Shown piece by piece: positions 7,945 to 16,559 of a DNA stretch of 64,000 bases. Positions within the stretch are counted from its first letter, which is position 1; each line of letters opens with the position of its first letter. The DNA comes from Nitrospirales bacterium (GTDB lineage Bacteria; Nitrospirota; Nitrospiria; Nitrospirales; UBA8639): assembly GCA_029261355.1 (NCBI GenBank), contig JAJDBM010000010.1, positions 186,001-250,000 on the forward strand. Reading direction: 5' to 3'. Under the pieces are notes generated by a model. The model ran no database searches. It saw only the letters and a list, made by a program, of their open reading frames with translations, and was not told the origin of the DNA. The position numbers were made by a program, and so were the translations under genes.

Positions 7945-9756
7945 ATGATCCGAATTAGTCAAGGACATTGGGGAATAGGTGTCATGACTTGTTTGTTTGC
8001 GTTTGTTTTTATGCCGGAACTGATGTTTGCGGAATTGAGCCCAACCCAGATTGTCATTGTGTCCAATGAGAATAGTAATGAAAGTCAATCGGTAGCGGCG
8101 CACTATGCTCGGAAACGAGGAGTCCCTGTATCACACATTATTTCCGTGGATACTTCGACACAAGAAACGATTAGCCGAGAAGGGTATGAACAGTCTATCG
8201 TTCAGCCCATTCGAAAAGCGTTAGAGATGAAAAACCTTGCTTCGACAATCCGTGTGATCGTCACGACGTACGGGATTCCCCTTCGTGTCAAGGCTCCTCG
8301 TATTTCTCCACAAGAAAAGACATGGGTCGATGATGCGAAGGCTTGGCGAACATCATCGATTGAGTTTCTTGAAGAGCTCAAAAATGATATCGAGCAGATT
8401 GCGATTTCGGAGTCCCATGTCATACCAAATCATTCTCAATCGTCTGACTTCAGTCATTCGAAGCTGGATACGCGGACCATTGAATTGTTTGTTCAGAAAG
8501 TGAGTCAATCCATTGCGCAGGCTACTCGCCGAATTGATCAATTAGAAGATTCCAACAATACGAGGGGTTCTCATCATCGCGTTCTCGAAAAAGTCATTCA
8601 GCGCATCAATGGTTTAGCTGGAAAATCGCAGATCTTACGGGGTTTGTCTGAAAAGACTGTGACGCCGGTGGACAGATCATTGACCGCCATTCGCACTCAG
8701 CTTCGTTCGGCGGAGCATCTTATTGCCTTACTGCAAACGAACCCTTCCGAGAAGGGCCGAGAACGTGCCTATCAAGTGGTACAAGAGTATTTTGGTGTGG
8801 TTGGTGTTCTTCGTTTTGCGAACCAAGAAATCGAGCGATTGAGTTATATCCGCGCAGATGCGAGTGTCGATAGTGAATTGAGTCTGCTGTGGTGGGATCG
8901 AGCCCTGGCTCACCCATCAGAGAAACTTCCCAATCCTTTGTATGCCTGGTATCCCGAACATTCTCAAGGGCAGGCACCACAGATTCCTCTTATGATGGTG
9001 AGTCGACTTGATGCGCCAACTGCTGAGTTAGCCAAACAACTGGTTGATCATGCCATGCTTGCCGAGCAAAACGGATTGAAAGGGAACGCCTATTTTGATG
9101 CACGGGGAATGGATTCGGATCGACTTTTGAGTTACGGACATTATGATCGGGATATCCGGATGCTCAGCGAGGCTGTGGAGAAGGTTTCTTCCTACTCGGT
9201 TGTCCTAGAAAACACTGAGGCGCGATTTAGCCAATCAGGCGATGCCCCAGATGTTGCGGTCTATGTTGGCTGGTATCGTCTTCGGCATTATGAAGATGCC
9301 TTTGCCTTTAATCCAGGTTCGATTGGTTATCATATTGCTTCCGGTGAGGCCGTCAGTCTTCATGATCCCATTGAACGAGGGTGGTGTAAGAATGCGTTGG
9401 AACGAGGGATTACCGTGACTCTTGGTCCGATTGGAGAGCCGTATCTTGATGCGTTCCCTTTGCCAACAGAGTTTTTTGGTCTACTGCTCACTGGGAAGTA
9501 TTCATTGGTCGAAGCCTTTTATCTTTCATCGCGTCACGTCAGTTGGCGGATGGTTCTGATCGGAGACCCCTTGTATAATCCATGGCGTGGAAAAGGACTC
9601 GCTCAAAAAGTGAAGGCATCGGGGATGTTGAGGTTACAGACGTTTCCTGTTCCTCCATCCGAGCGATACTTTTTGGATCCGGTTCACGCTCGTACGGCAT
9701 TACAGGAAGAACGGGAGCAAGCCTTGTCCAGGCTCTCACTTGGTACGACGCATTAA
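7945..9756 (+). CDS. Exported TIGR03790-family protein of unknown function
   Basis: A protein of about 603 residues with an N-terminal signal peptide (hydrophobic core GVMTCLFAFVFMPELMFA). Next comes the block typical of the TIGR03790 family: TQIVIVSNENSNES, AAHYARKRGVPVSHIISVD and VIVTTYGIPLRV. An inserted helical, coiled-coil-like region occupies about residues 125-290. The C-terminal half has PDVAVYVGWYRLRHY, GSIGYHIASGEAVS and the end motif WRMVLIGDPLYNPW. The biochemical role of the family is not established. ATG codons lie at 7942 and 7945 after AAAGAGG (7934-7940); the second is better spaced. The stop overlaps the start of the next gene (TAATG), so they are likely co-transcribed. Confidence 0.8.
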   Translation: MIRISQGHWGIGVMTCLFAFVFMPELMFAELSPTQIVIVSNENSNESQSVAAHYARKRGVPVSHIISVDTSTQETISREGYEQSIVQPIRKALEMKNLASTIRVIVTTYGIPLRVKAPRISPQEKTWVDDAKAWRTSSIEFLEELKNDIEQIAISESHVIPNHSQSSDFSHSKLDTRTIELFVQKVSQSIAQATRRIDQLEDSNNTRGSHHRVLEKVIQRINGLAGKSQILRGLSEKTVTPVDRSLTAIRTQLRSAEHLIALLQTNPSEKGRERAYQVVQEYFGVVGVLRFANQEIERLSYIRADASVDSELSLLWWDRALAHPSEKLPNPLYAWYPEHSQGQAPQIPLMMVSRLDAPTAELAKQLVDHAMLAEQNGLKGNAYFDARGMDSDRLLSYGHYDRDIRMLSEAVEKVSSYSVVLENTEARFSQSGDAPDVAVYVGWYRLRHYEDAFAFNPGSIGYHIASGEAVSLHDPIERGWCKNALERGITVTLGPIGEPYLDAFPLPTEFFGLLLTGKYSLVEAFYLSSRHVSWRMVLIGDPLYNPWRGKGLAQKVKASGMLRLQTFPVPPSERYFLDPVHARTALQEEREQALSRLSLGTTH

Positions 9757-10259
9757 TGTCTAAAGTGGAGAGTGAGATGTACTATGACCTTTTGCACAGT
9801 CCTGTTGGCAGGCTGTTACTTGTTGGCAATCATCAAGGATTAAAGATGCTTATTTTCCAAGATGGCAAGCATCCTCAAGAGATCGACTCGCAATGGAAAA
9901 AAAATCGGCAACCATTGCAAGACATTATCGCCCAGTTGGAGGCCTATTTCGAAGGGGGTCTCACTACATTTTCCGTGAAGCTTTCTCCTGACGGTACGGA
10001 CTTTCAACAAAAGGTATGGAAAGCCCTTCGACGTATTCCTTACGGGAAAACGGTTTCCTATGGTGAGATCGCCAGACAGATTGGAAATCCCAATGCCTCA
10101 CGAGCTGTAGGAGCAGCGAATGGACAAAACCCCATTTCTATTATTGTGCCCTGTCATCGCGTCATTGGAGCTAATGGTAAGTTGGTGGGGTATGGCGGTG
10201 GGTTGCCAATTAAGCAGTCGTTGCTTGAGCTTGAAGAGCAGACTCGTAGTTCACGATAA
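9756..10259 (+). CDS. ogt: Methylated-DNA--[protein]-cysteine S-methyltransferase
   Basis: Suicide DNA repair protein that removes alkyl groups from O6-alkylguanine (and O4-alkylthymine) onto its own cysteine. The ORF of 167 residues shows the family signature IIVPCHRVIGANGKLVGYGG with the acceptor Cys. Before it is the DNA-binding helix-turn-helix (RIPYGKTVSYGEIARQIG) and NPNASRAVGAANGQNP. An N-terminal ribonuclease-like domain covers the first 80 residues. The start at 9756 overlaps the upstream stop as TAATG. An alternative ATG at 9777 has a better Shine-Dalgarno (GGAG, 6 bases away). No Ada-type regulatory domain is fused. Confidence 0.93.
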   Translation: MSKVESEMYYDLLHSPVGRLLLVGNHQGLKMLIFQDGKHPQEIDSQWKKNRQPLQDIIAQLEAYFEGGLTTFSVKLSPDGTDFQQKVWKALRRIPYGKTVSYGEIARQIGNPNASRAVGAANGQNPISIIVPCHRVIGANGKLVGYGGGLPIKQSLLELEEQTRSSR

Positions 10260-10296
10260 GGAGGAGTCCCGGGTGATCCAATATTGCTGAGAGGGC

Positions 10297-10860
10297 CTAT
10301 ACGGGTTTAGGCGTCATCGGCGCAATTGAACCGAAGTGCACACCAAAACTCTCTTGGTGACGATCAGAGACATAACGAGTGAGGGCTTCATGAATGACTG
10401 GAAATGCGAGATGGTCCCAGGGGATGTCATCGAGGGAGACCAATTGGACTTCCAGGCTCTCCTCGCCTGCCCCAAACTCTCGTTGTAGGAGTTCCCCGCG
10501 ATAGATCGTATACACTTGATCCACATATTGTAATGAGTACACGGCGTAAAGGGCGGTGATACGAACCTCGGCCTTGGCCTCTTCCAATGTTTCTCGTGCT
10601 GCGGCTTCTTCGGTACTTTCACCCATTTCCATAAACCCAGCCGGAAACGTCCAGAAGCCTACTCGTGGCTCAATGGCTCGACGACATAAGAGGATTTGTC
10701 CTTCCCATTCAGGTATACAGCCTGCGACAATCTTGGGGTTCTGGTAATGAATGGTGTGACATGATGGACAGACGGCTCTCAGCCGATCTTCACCCTGAGG
10801 GATTTTCTGCTCAACTGACGTGCCACATTGACTGCAAAAATTTATTGGAGGAAGAGACAT
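10297..10860 (-). CDS. Nudix hydrolase with N-terminal zinc ribbon
   Basis: A Nudix hydrolase of 187 residues that cleaves a nucleoside diphosphate linked to another moiety. The N-terminus has a four-cysteine zinc ribbon, CSQCG at about residue 9 and CPSC at about 31, followed by HYQNPKIVAGCI. The Nudix box runs GFMEMGESTEEAAARETLEE, with the usual Gly near its end replaced by Lys, as in some zinc-ribbon members. Likely substrates are ADP-ribose or NAD-type compounds, but the exact one cannot be read from the sequence. It is convergent with the methyltransferase gene. Confidence 0.88.
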   Translation of the reverse strand: MSLPPINFCSQCGTSVEQKIPQGEDRLRAVCPSCHTIHYQNPKIVAGCIPEWEGQILLCRRAIEPRVGFWTFPAGFMEMGESTEEAAARETLEEAKAEVRITALYAVYSLQYVDQVYTIYRGELLQREFGAGEESLEVQLVSLDDIPWDHLAFPVIHEALTRYVSDRHQESFGVHFGSIAPMTPKPV

Positions 10861-11188
10861 ATGTCTATGTATCGGATGTATGATATGTAAGCAACAGCTT
10901 GCGGTGTGGATTGTTCGGAAATCATTGCATACCGCCTACTGAACTATAAGAAAAGGTGAGAAAGGCATGTGAGCAAAATGGAAAAAGAGTTGAGAGCAAT
11001 TGTTCATTTTGACTAGCCTGTTCATCTCCTTCTTCAGATGTACCATAAATTATCCCCTTTGGTCACGACAAACTCACTTACATGTCAGAATGGCATGATT
11101 GTGATAGAGTGAGGGCTTTTGGTAAGGTTGATCCCCCAAACTTCGGGTTTTTACCTGTACACCGCAAACAATAAAGGAACATGATCTG
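10861..11188. other. Intergenic region between divergent nudix and ettA genes
   Basis: About 330 bases carrying the promoters of two divergent genes. AAAGGA at 11174-11179 is the probable ribosome binding site of ettA. I see no convincing operator or structured RNA. Confidence 0.4.
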
Positions 11189-12874
11189 ATGGGTACCGAT
11201 GATAAACAGGTGATTTTTTCGCTGATAGGAGTAGGTCGTGTCCATCCGCCTAAAAAACAGGTTCTGAAGGATATTTATCTCTCCTTTTATTATGGAGCGA
11301 AAATTGGAGTGTTGGGACTCAATGGATCAGGGAAAAGTAGCTTGCTCAGGATTATTGCCGGACTTGATTCCGATTATCTGGGTGAGATGACTTTTTCGAA
11401 AGGCTATTCGGTGGGGTTGTTGGAACAGGAACCTCAATTGGAGGCTGGCAAAACAGTAAAAGAAGTCGTCGAAGAGGGGCGGGCAGAACTCATCGGTCTT
11501 TTACGGGATTATGAAGCGGTCAGTAACCGATTTGCTGAAGAGATGTCCCCAGAAGACATGGAAAAGTTGATTGATAAACAGGCTCGATTACAAGAGCAAA
11601 TCGAAGCGGCGAATGGGTGGGAGCTTGAACATGAACTTGAAATCGCGATGGATGCGTTACGGTGTCCACCATCGGACACATTAGTAGATAACCTGTCCGG
11701 TGGGGAACGTCGTCGAGTTGCACTCTGTCGGTTGATGATTCAAGAGCCTGATATTCTATTGTTAGACGAACCCACCAACCATCTCGACGCGGAATCGGTG
11801 CAATGGCTAGAGCAGCATTTGCAGCAATATAAAGGTACCGTCATTGCGGTGACTCACGATCGGTATTTTCTCGATAATGTGGCCGGTTGGATTTTAGAGT
11901 TGGATCGAGGACAAGGCATTCCATTTCAAGGAAATTACTCTTCCTGGCTTGAGCAGAAACAAAGTCGATTGGAAAAAGAAGAGAAAACCGAATCCAAGCG
12001 AAGAAAGACCCTTGAGCGAGAGTTGGAATGGATTCGCATGTCCCCCAAAGGACGACAAGCCAAAGGCAAGGCTCGGGTTGCACGTTATGAGCAACTGGTG
12101 AGCGAAGAACAGGATCAGCAAAGTCAGGATCTAGAAATATACATTCCACCTGGCCCTCGGTTAGGTGATCTGGTTATCGAAGTGAATGGGCTCACTAAGG
12201 CCTTTGGAGAGAAAGTCCTCTTTGAGAATCTGTCGTTTACCTTGCCACGAGGAGGGATTGTGGGCGTGATTGGTCCAAATGGTGCGGGGAAGACGACATT
12301 GTTTCGAATGATCATGGGGGCTGAAAAACCTGATGTTGGAGAGTTTACGATCGGAGAAACGGTGAAGCTCGGCTATGTGGATCAAGATCGAACCCTTGAT
12401 GGAAGTCGTACGGTGTGGGAAGTCATTTCTGACGATCAAGAAACGATCTCGCTGGGGAAAACGGAAGTGAACTCTCGAGGGTATGTCTCGCGGTTCAACT
12501 TTGCAGGCGCTGATCAACAAAAGAAAGTTAAAGATCTCTCTGGTGGAGAACGTAACCGGGTCCATTTAGCGCGGATGCTCAGGGAGGGAGCCAATGTGCT
12601 CCTTTTAGATGAACCCACCAATGACTTGGATGTGAATACGCTTCGTGCGTTGGAGGAAGGGCTCGAGCAATTTGGTGGTTGTGCTGTCGTCACGAGTCAT
12701 GATCGATGGTTTCTTGATCGAATTGCGACCCATATATTGGCCTTTGAAGGGGATAGCCAGGTTGTGTGGTATGAAGGCAATTATAGTGAGTATGACGCGA
12801 ATCGGAAAAAACGATTGGGCAAATCTGCTGAGACTCCCCATCGAATTCGCTATCGCAAATTAGCGAAAGGGTAA
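11189..12874 (+). CDS. ettA: Energy-dependent translational throttle protein EttA (ABC-F)
   Basis: ABC-F ATPase of 561 residues that binds the ribosomal E site and gates the first elongation step according to the ATP/ADP ratio. Two ABC cassettes are complete. The first has Walker A GLNGSGKSS, signature LSGGERRR and Walker B LLLDEPTNHLDAE. The second has Walker A GPNGAGKTT, signature LSGGERNR and LLLDEPTNDLD. The linker between them is the charged P-site tRNA-interaction motif region (about residues 245-320). N-terminal GVGRVHPPKKQVLKDI and the overall length match EttA rather than Uup. It acts in the cytosol and is independent of membrane transport. Confidence 0.95.
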   Translation: MGTDDKQVIFSLIGVGRVHPPKKQVLKDIYLSFYYGAKIGVLGLNGSGKSSLLRIIAGLDSDYLGEMTFSKGYSVGLLEQEPQLEAGKTVKEVVEEGRAELIGLLRDYEAVSNRFAEEMSPEDMEKLIDKQARLQEQIEAANGWELEHELEIAMDALRCPPSDTLVDNLSGGERRRVALCRLMIQEPDILLLDEPTNHLDAESVQWLEQHLQQYKGTVIAVTHDRYFLDNVAGWILELDRGQGIPFQGNYSSWLEQKQSRLEKEEKTESKRRKTLERELEWIRMSPKGRQAKGKARVARYEQLVSEEQDQQSQDLEIYIPPGPRLGDLVIEVNGLTKAFGEKVLFENLSFTLPRGGIVGVIGPNGAGKTTLFRMIMGAEKPDVGEFTIGETVKLGYVDQDRTLDGSRTVWEVISDDQETISLGKTEVNSRGYVSRFNFAGADQQKKVKDLSGGERNRVHLARMLREGANVLLLDEPTNDLDVNTLRALEEGLEQFGGCAVVTSHDRWFLDRIATHILAFEGDSQVVWYEGNYSEYDANRKKRLGKSAETPHRIRYRKLAKG

Positions 12875-12903
12875 ATTATTCCTCTTGAGAGAACAGAGGT
12901 GGT

Positions 12904-13134
12904 ATGTTCGGACAACGACCAGAAGTCTTTATTGCTCGAACCGTTGGGATTATTTGTATTGCCTTGGGGTTTGTTTTAGGAATGCATGGTCTTGATCATC
13001 CTGATTCCATTTGGTTGTCCACGGCATTAGGGTTGATTGTCACTGGGATGGCGGCGCAATTATTTGCGCTCATTCGGTCGTTCATCAGAATATCCGAAAA
13101 TGAAAATGAAAATGAAAATGAACCAAAACCGTAA
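12904..13134 (+). CDS. Small two-helix membrane protein with acidic repeat tail
   Basis: A protein of 76 residues with two likely membrane helices (VGIICIALGFVLGMHGL and STALGLIVTGMAAQLFALI). The short C-terminal tail is NENENENE, encoded by four tandem GAAAAT units at 13096-13119. A good ribosome binding site (CAGAGG) precedes the ATG. The gene follows ettA by 29 bases and precedes a lipoprotein gene by 27 bases, so the three may be co-transcribed. I do not recognise the family. Confidence 0.65.
   Translation: MFGQRPEVFIARTVGIICIALGFVLGMHGLDHPDSIWLSTALGLIVTGMAAQLFALIRSFIRISENENENENEPKP
13096..13119 (+). repeat. Hexanucleotide microsatellite (GAAAAT)x4
   Basis: Four perfect tandem GAAAAT units inside the 3' end of the small membrane-protein gene. 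Each unit encodes Glu-Asn, and copy-number change keeps the frame. Confidence 0.9.
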
Positions 13135-13161
13135 TATGATACCGTTGAGAGTCCTCTAAAT

Positions 13162-13617
13162 ATGTACTGGAATATCCTGACGGATCTTTTGAAGTATGGT
13201 CTTATTCTCGTGCTTGGCTTTGCACTGATGAGTTGTGGTCATTGGCGTGATCGCTATTTTGATGGCGGCGTGGACGAGCTGACGCAACTTGATGTCCGTG
13301 AAAAACTTGGCAAGCCGCACATCGTTGAAACCTCGCTCTTAGACAAGAAAACGATGTGGGTGTATCGAGTGGCCATACCAGAAAGCGAGCTTGATTCATC
13401 TGGATTGAGTAACGTTGGAGCTGGCGTAGCGGGCATTGGGAATGCGGTCGCATCATTAGTTGGAAAAGGAGAACAGGGAGGGGCCACGCGAGAAGGGATT
13501 GTGTGTTTGCGGTATGAGTTGACGTTTGACGAAGAACGGCTGCTTAGAGAGTGGGTACGTCAAACCTGTCAACTGAAAAAACCAGAAAACCCATTCGGAC
13601 TTCGTGAAACTCGATAA
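13162..13617 (+). CDS. Putative lipoprotein of unknown function
   Basis: A protein of 151 residues with a type II signal peptide (ILVLGFALMSCG, lipid-modified Cys about residue 25). The start of the mature part, VDELTQLDVREKLGKPHIVE, resembles the beginning of SmpA/OmlA/BamE-like folds that occur in many small envelope lipoproteins. A glycine-rich segment (VGAGVAGIGNAVASLVGKG) interrupts the domain at about residues 90-115. I treat the BamE-like similarity as tentative. It is the third gene after ettA. Confidence 0.65.
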   Translation: MYWNILTDLLKYGLILVLGFALMSCGHWRDRYFDGGVDELTQLDVREKLGKPHIVETSLLDKKTMWVYRVAIPESELDSSGLSNVGAGVAGIGNAVASLVGKGEQGGATREGIVCLRYELTFDEERLLREWVRQTCQLKKPENPFGLRETR

Positions 13618-13736
13618 TGGATACCATGTCCAATGGAGGAACGCGGTATGGTTTGTGATTGTTGGGGAAATGTATGTTGAAACGTAATCCGTCTCGTCGT
13701 CATATAGGCTTGGCACGTGTTAATGGTGCCTGTGTT

Positions 13737-13765
13737 TTGACAGTATCAAGAGTTTTGGCTAGATA
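13737..13765 (+). promoter_or_regulatory. Sigma-70-type promoter for the zinc-ribbon-like gene
   Basis: TTGACA at 13737-13742, a 17-base spacer, then TAGATA at 13760-13765. The expected start of transcription is near 13772, just before the possible start codon at 13789. Confidence 0.5.
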
Positions 13766-13788
13766 TAATGTGGGTTTTCTATATAGTT

Positions 13789-14133
13789 ATGCCAATATTT
13801 AAAAGCCCTGCCTTTATTCAGCAATGTTTTGCGGTACATCCTTTATCCTTAAGTGTGAAGATGGTCGATCTTCCAGAAAAAGTTGGCATTTTTTGTGAGA
13901 ACTGTAATATGCGACACCGTCTTCAGGTTACGACCTGTCAAAGTCAGATCGGAGAAGAACCGTTTACCGACGTGGGAGCTGCCCATAGTTTAAAGCAATG
14001 TATGGCCGATCATGCCGTAGATTTGCGTGTGAGTCAGATCAGTCCTCAATCAGATTCTGTTCAATTTCGTTGCAGGCTTTGTCGACGTGCTTACCATATG
14101 GATGTATCTTTGTTTGAAACCCACCAAAAATAA
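13789..14133 (+). CDS. Small protein with two CxxC pairs (putative zinc-binding)
   Basis: A protein of up to 114 residues carrying CENC near the N-terminus and CRLC near the C-terminus. This is the spacing of a split zinc-binding fold, with two more isolated cysteines between. There is no signal peptide or membrane segment. The start is uncertain: ATG 13789 sits just after a good promoter, while ATG 13861 (beginning MVDLPEKVGIF) would place the first CxxC near the N-terminus, as is usual for such proteins. I do not recognise the family. A strong bidirectional terminator follows the gene. Confidence 0.55.
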   Translation: MPIFKSPAFIQQCFAVHPLSLSVKMVDLPEKVGIFCENCNMRHRLQVTTCQSQIGEEPFTDVGAAHSLKQCMADHAVDLRVSQISPQSDSVQFRCRLCRRAYHMDVSLFETHQK

Positions 14134-14153
14134 AAAGTCCTAGCTTTCGTAAG

Positions 14154-14188
14154 CAAAAAAAGAGCCGCTCTTGAGCGGCTCTTTTTTT
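14154..14188. terminator. Bidirectional rho-independent terminator
   Basis: Perfect 10-bp stem AGAGCCGCTC / GAGCGGCTCT (14161-14170 and 14173-14182), with A-tract before and T-tract after. It ends both the plus-strand zinc-ribbon-like gene and the minus-strand peroxiredoxin gene. Confidence 0.93.
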
Positions 14189-14208
14189 ATCTTGTCTCAC
14201 AAATGTAC

Positions 14209-14844
14209 TTATTTATTTGGTTGTGGTGTATACCGGAGATACGGTTTTACCGCACGATGTCCCTTAGGGAAGAGAGCCGGGATATCGGCATCAGCCACAG
14301 CTGGGGTAATAATACAATCTTCCCCATCTTTCCAGTTTGCGGGCGTTGCGACTTTATGCTTTGCCGTCAGTTGTAATGAATCAACGACTCGCAGTAATTC
14401 ATCAAAGTTTCGTCCGCAGGATGCTGGATACGTGAGGGTCAATTTGACCTTCTTATCTGGGCCAATGATAAAGACTGAACGCACAGTCATGTTATCTAAT
14501 GCGTTGGGATGGATCATGTCATAAAGATTCGCAACCGTTTTATCTGGGTCGGCGATAATTGGATAGCCAACGGTACAGCTTTGAGTCTCATTGATGTCAT
14601 TAATCCAGCCTTTATGTGAATCAAGCGGATCGACGCTAATCGCTAAGACTTTCACATTTCTTTTCTTGAATTCATCGTTAATCTTGGCCACAGCACCAAG
14701 CTCTGTTGTACAAACTGGCGTATAATCTTTGGGGTGAGAGAAGAGAATGCCCCAACCATCGCCCAGCCATTCATGGAAATTGACGCTACCTTCGGTGGTT
14801 TCTGCTGTGAAATTTGGTGCTTCATCGCCTAACCGCAGTGCCAT
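14209..14844 (-). CDS. 1-Cys peroxiredoxin (Prx6-type)
   Basis: A peroxidase of 211 residues that reduces hydrogen peroxide and organic hydroperoxides. The catalytic site is HPKDYTPVCTTELG, with the peroxidatic Cys at about residue 45. The long C-terminal dimerisation extension (VATPANWKDGEDCIITPAV) and the overall length of 211 place it in the Prx6/1-Cys group rather than AhpC. There is no signal peptide, so it is cytosolic. Its transcript ends at the shared terminator. A second thiol peroxidase, exported, is encoded at 48.7-49.3 kb. Confidence 0.93.
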   Translation of the reverse strand: MALRLGDEAPNFTAETTEGSVNFHEWLGDGWGILFSHPKDYTPVCTTELGAVAKINDEFKKRNVKVLAISVDPLDSHKGWINDINETQSCTVGYPIIADPDKTVANLYDMIHPNALDNMTVRSVFIIGPDKKVKLTLTYPASCGRNFDELLRVVDSLQLTAKHKVATPANWKDGEDCIITPAVADADIPALFPKGHRAVKPYLRYTPQPNK

Positions 14845-15275
14845 AACATGCCTCGCTTATAAATGAAGTGGATGGATAAAACCTCTTGTTGAGAGGGATG
14901 GTACTTTTGGTTGATTGCTCATTGAAGAGATCCAAAGAATCTCGATCTCTTCGAGAAAGAACCAAGTCTACGTGATGTCAGAGAAGATGGTCAACTGAGC
15001 TCTCCCTTTATGGGGCAAGTTTTTCAATGGCAATCATTGTGCAGCAAATACCTGATTGTGATGAAGGACTATAGAGATTGCTCGCTGAGTTTAATAATCA
15101 ACATGCATCGAATGAGGTTAAAGAAAAGACGAGCAACGTTTAACGATTCTGAGTCTCATGAAAGTCTCGGAGTGTATGATGGCAGAAGAGTGTTAATGCC
15201 TGATAACGATTAGTCTGAACTGTGCCACCCCCGTGATATCGAGTGATTGAAGGGGTACCGACCTATCTGTACTTA
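14845..15275. other. Intergenic stretch, no gene recognised
   Basis: About 430 bases upstream of the peroxiredoxin gene. A plus-strand open frame at 15010-15213 has no convincing ribosome binding site and unusual composition, so I do not call it. The region lies beside a decayed gene and may itself be decayed sequence. Confidence 0.35.
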
Positions 15276-15783
15276 ATTCTCACTAAATTGTAGTGGGTGG
15301 AAATTTAAGGTTCCTCCATCGCCATACCCAATATCTCTGACCTCAAGGGGGCAAGTTTCATTTGGGTCTGCGCCTCTAAATGGTTTTAAGTCTTGAGCAG
15401 TTCGAAAAATATCTTCAAAGGGTGGAGGTCCTTGGCTAATTGCGTGGTCTGCCTCAATATCAAAGGTTGTGTTACTGAAATGCTCTCCATTTGCTCCCAC
15501 TCTCTTTCCCAACAATACGTGTTAATTGTCCGGTCAAGTCAGATAGAGTTCTAACTCGCCTACCCAAGTATGCTCAATGTCGACGGTTACCCATAGATTT
15601 TCAATGGCATGAGGAGAGTAAAAGTCGTATTGATTTTGTTGAGTATTAATTGGACATGTAGCTAAAAGGTGGGGTTTATTTGAATGGGGATACTCAAAAT
15701 ATAAACTGTTTAACAGTAGCTGAGGTGAGGCTAATAACAACAGTGCTTGTATTAAAATTTGATACTGGGATTGTCTTGATAAT
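15273..15783 (-). pseudogene. Frameshifted remnant of a P-domain (proprotein convertase P) protein
   Basis: Two minus-strand frames together make one P/Homo-B domain. Downstream from about 15600 one frame reads LWVTVDIEHTWVGELELYL and then stops. From about 15535 another frame gives DLTGQLTRIVG, and a third, from about 15515, gives KRVGANGEHFSNTTFDIEAD, then DLKPFRGADPNET and GDGGTLNFHPLQF. These are the successive conserved blocks of the domain that follows the protease domain in subtilisin/kexin-like proteins. At least two frameshifts are needed to join them, and I find no protease domain upstream. This is a gene in decay. Its original product was probably secreted. Confidence 0.75.
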
Positions 15784-15907
15784 AGAAGGAAGATTTCAGT
15801 GACCCATCAATGCTTCAGGTCCAGCTCCAGTTCGCGTTGGAATCCCTGTGTTAACTGAACCGGGTGTTTGCTCTCCAGAGGCATTGCCTGGGCCAGTCTC
15901 AGCGGCG

Positions 15908-16516
15908 TTAGTGATTGAGGGAATCTTGTCTGGAGGTCGTTGTGTAAGAAAGCAGTACTTCGGCAGTTTTGCGTGCATGTTGAGCGACCAAAGCAGGGCC
16001 ACTGACATGGGCCGTGGCGATAGCACCTTCCATGAGTAGTAAGATTTGGGCCGATAGTTCTTTGGGGGTAACGGCCCCGGCAGCTTGAGCGAGGGTCAAA
16101 ATATATTGACCAAACACACGTTTGTGTTCAGCTGATGCTTGGTGAACGGGATGATTGTGCTGAGCATATTCGGCTGTCGCGTTGATAAACATGCATCCCT
16201 GAAAGTCTGGCGCTTGAAACCATTCTTCCAACACATCGAATAATGCCAGGATGCGCTCTGCTGGGGATGTGGCACGTTGTTCAATTTCTGAAATGAACCA
16301 ACGTCGGACGAAATCATCGCGCCGACGGAGTGCGGCCAGAATCAATGCATCTTTTGAATCGAAGTATTTGTAAAGCGTAGGTTTGGAGACATTGGCCTTG
16401 GTCAAAATCATGTCAATGCCGGTCGCATGAAATCCTCGCTCATAGAACAATTGGAGGGCAGCTTCAACAAGGCGTTCTTTAGTGGCCAAGACTGGGTCTA
16501 AAGTAGTAGATGGCAT
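15908..16516 (-). CDS. TetR/AcrR-family transcriptional regulator (copy 1)
   Basis: A protein of 202 residues with an N-terminal TetR helix-turn-helix: RLVEAALQLFYERGFHATGI followed by ANVSKPTLYKYFDSKDALIL. The C-terminal ligand domain contains EWFQAPDFQGCMFINATAEY and a helix with EHKRVFGQYI. It is a clear paralog of the TetR gene just upstream (16560-17141), with the same blocks in the same order (GCMFINAT, EHKR-FG, LLMEGA). The two are arranged head to tail 43 bases apart and probably form one transcript. The ligand is unknown. It likely binds TTACTTAC-type palindromes of the kind seen at 17423-17472. Confidence 0.92.
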   Translation of the reverse strand: MPSTTLDPVLATKERLVEAALQLFYERGFHATGIDMILTKANVSKPTLYKYFDSKDALILAALRRRDDFVRRWFISEIEQRATSPAERILALFDVLEEWFQAPDFQGCMFINATAEYAQHNHPVHQASAEHKRVFGQYILTLAQAAGAVTPKELSAQILLLMEGAIATAHVSGPALVAQHARKTAEVLLSYTTTSRQDSLNH

Positions 16517-16559
16517 GGTGAATGTGTGGAGGTTAACTTACGGGTGATTGTTCTCCACA

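Noticed and set aside
15010-15213. Plus-strand open frame of 67 codons
   Set aside because: No start signal, no family likeness, and it lies in what seems to be decayed sequence.
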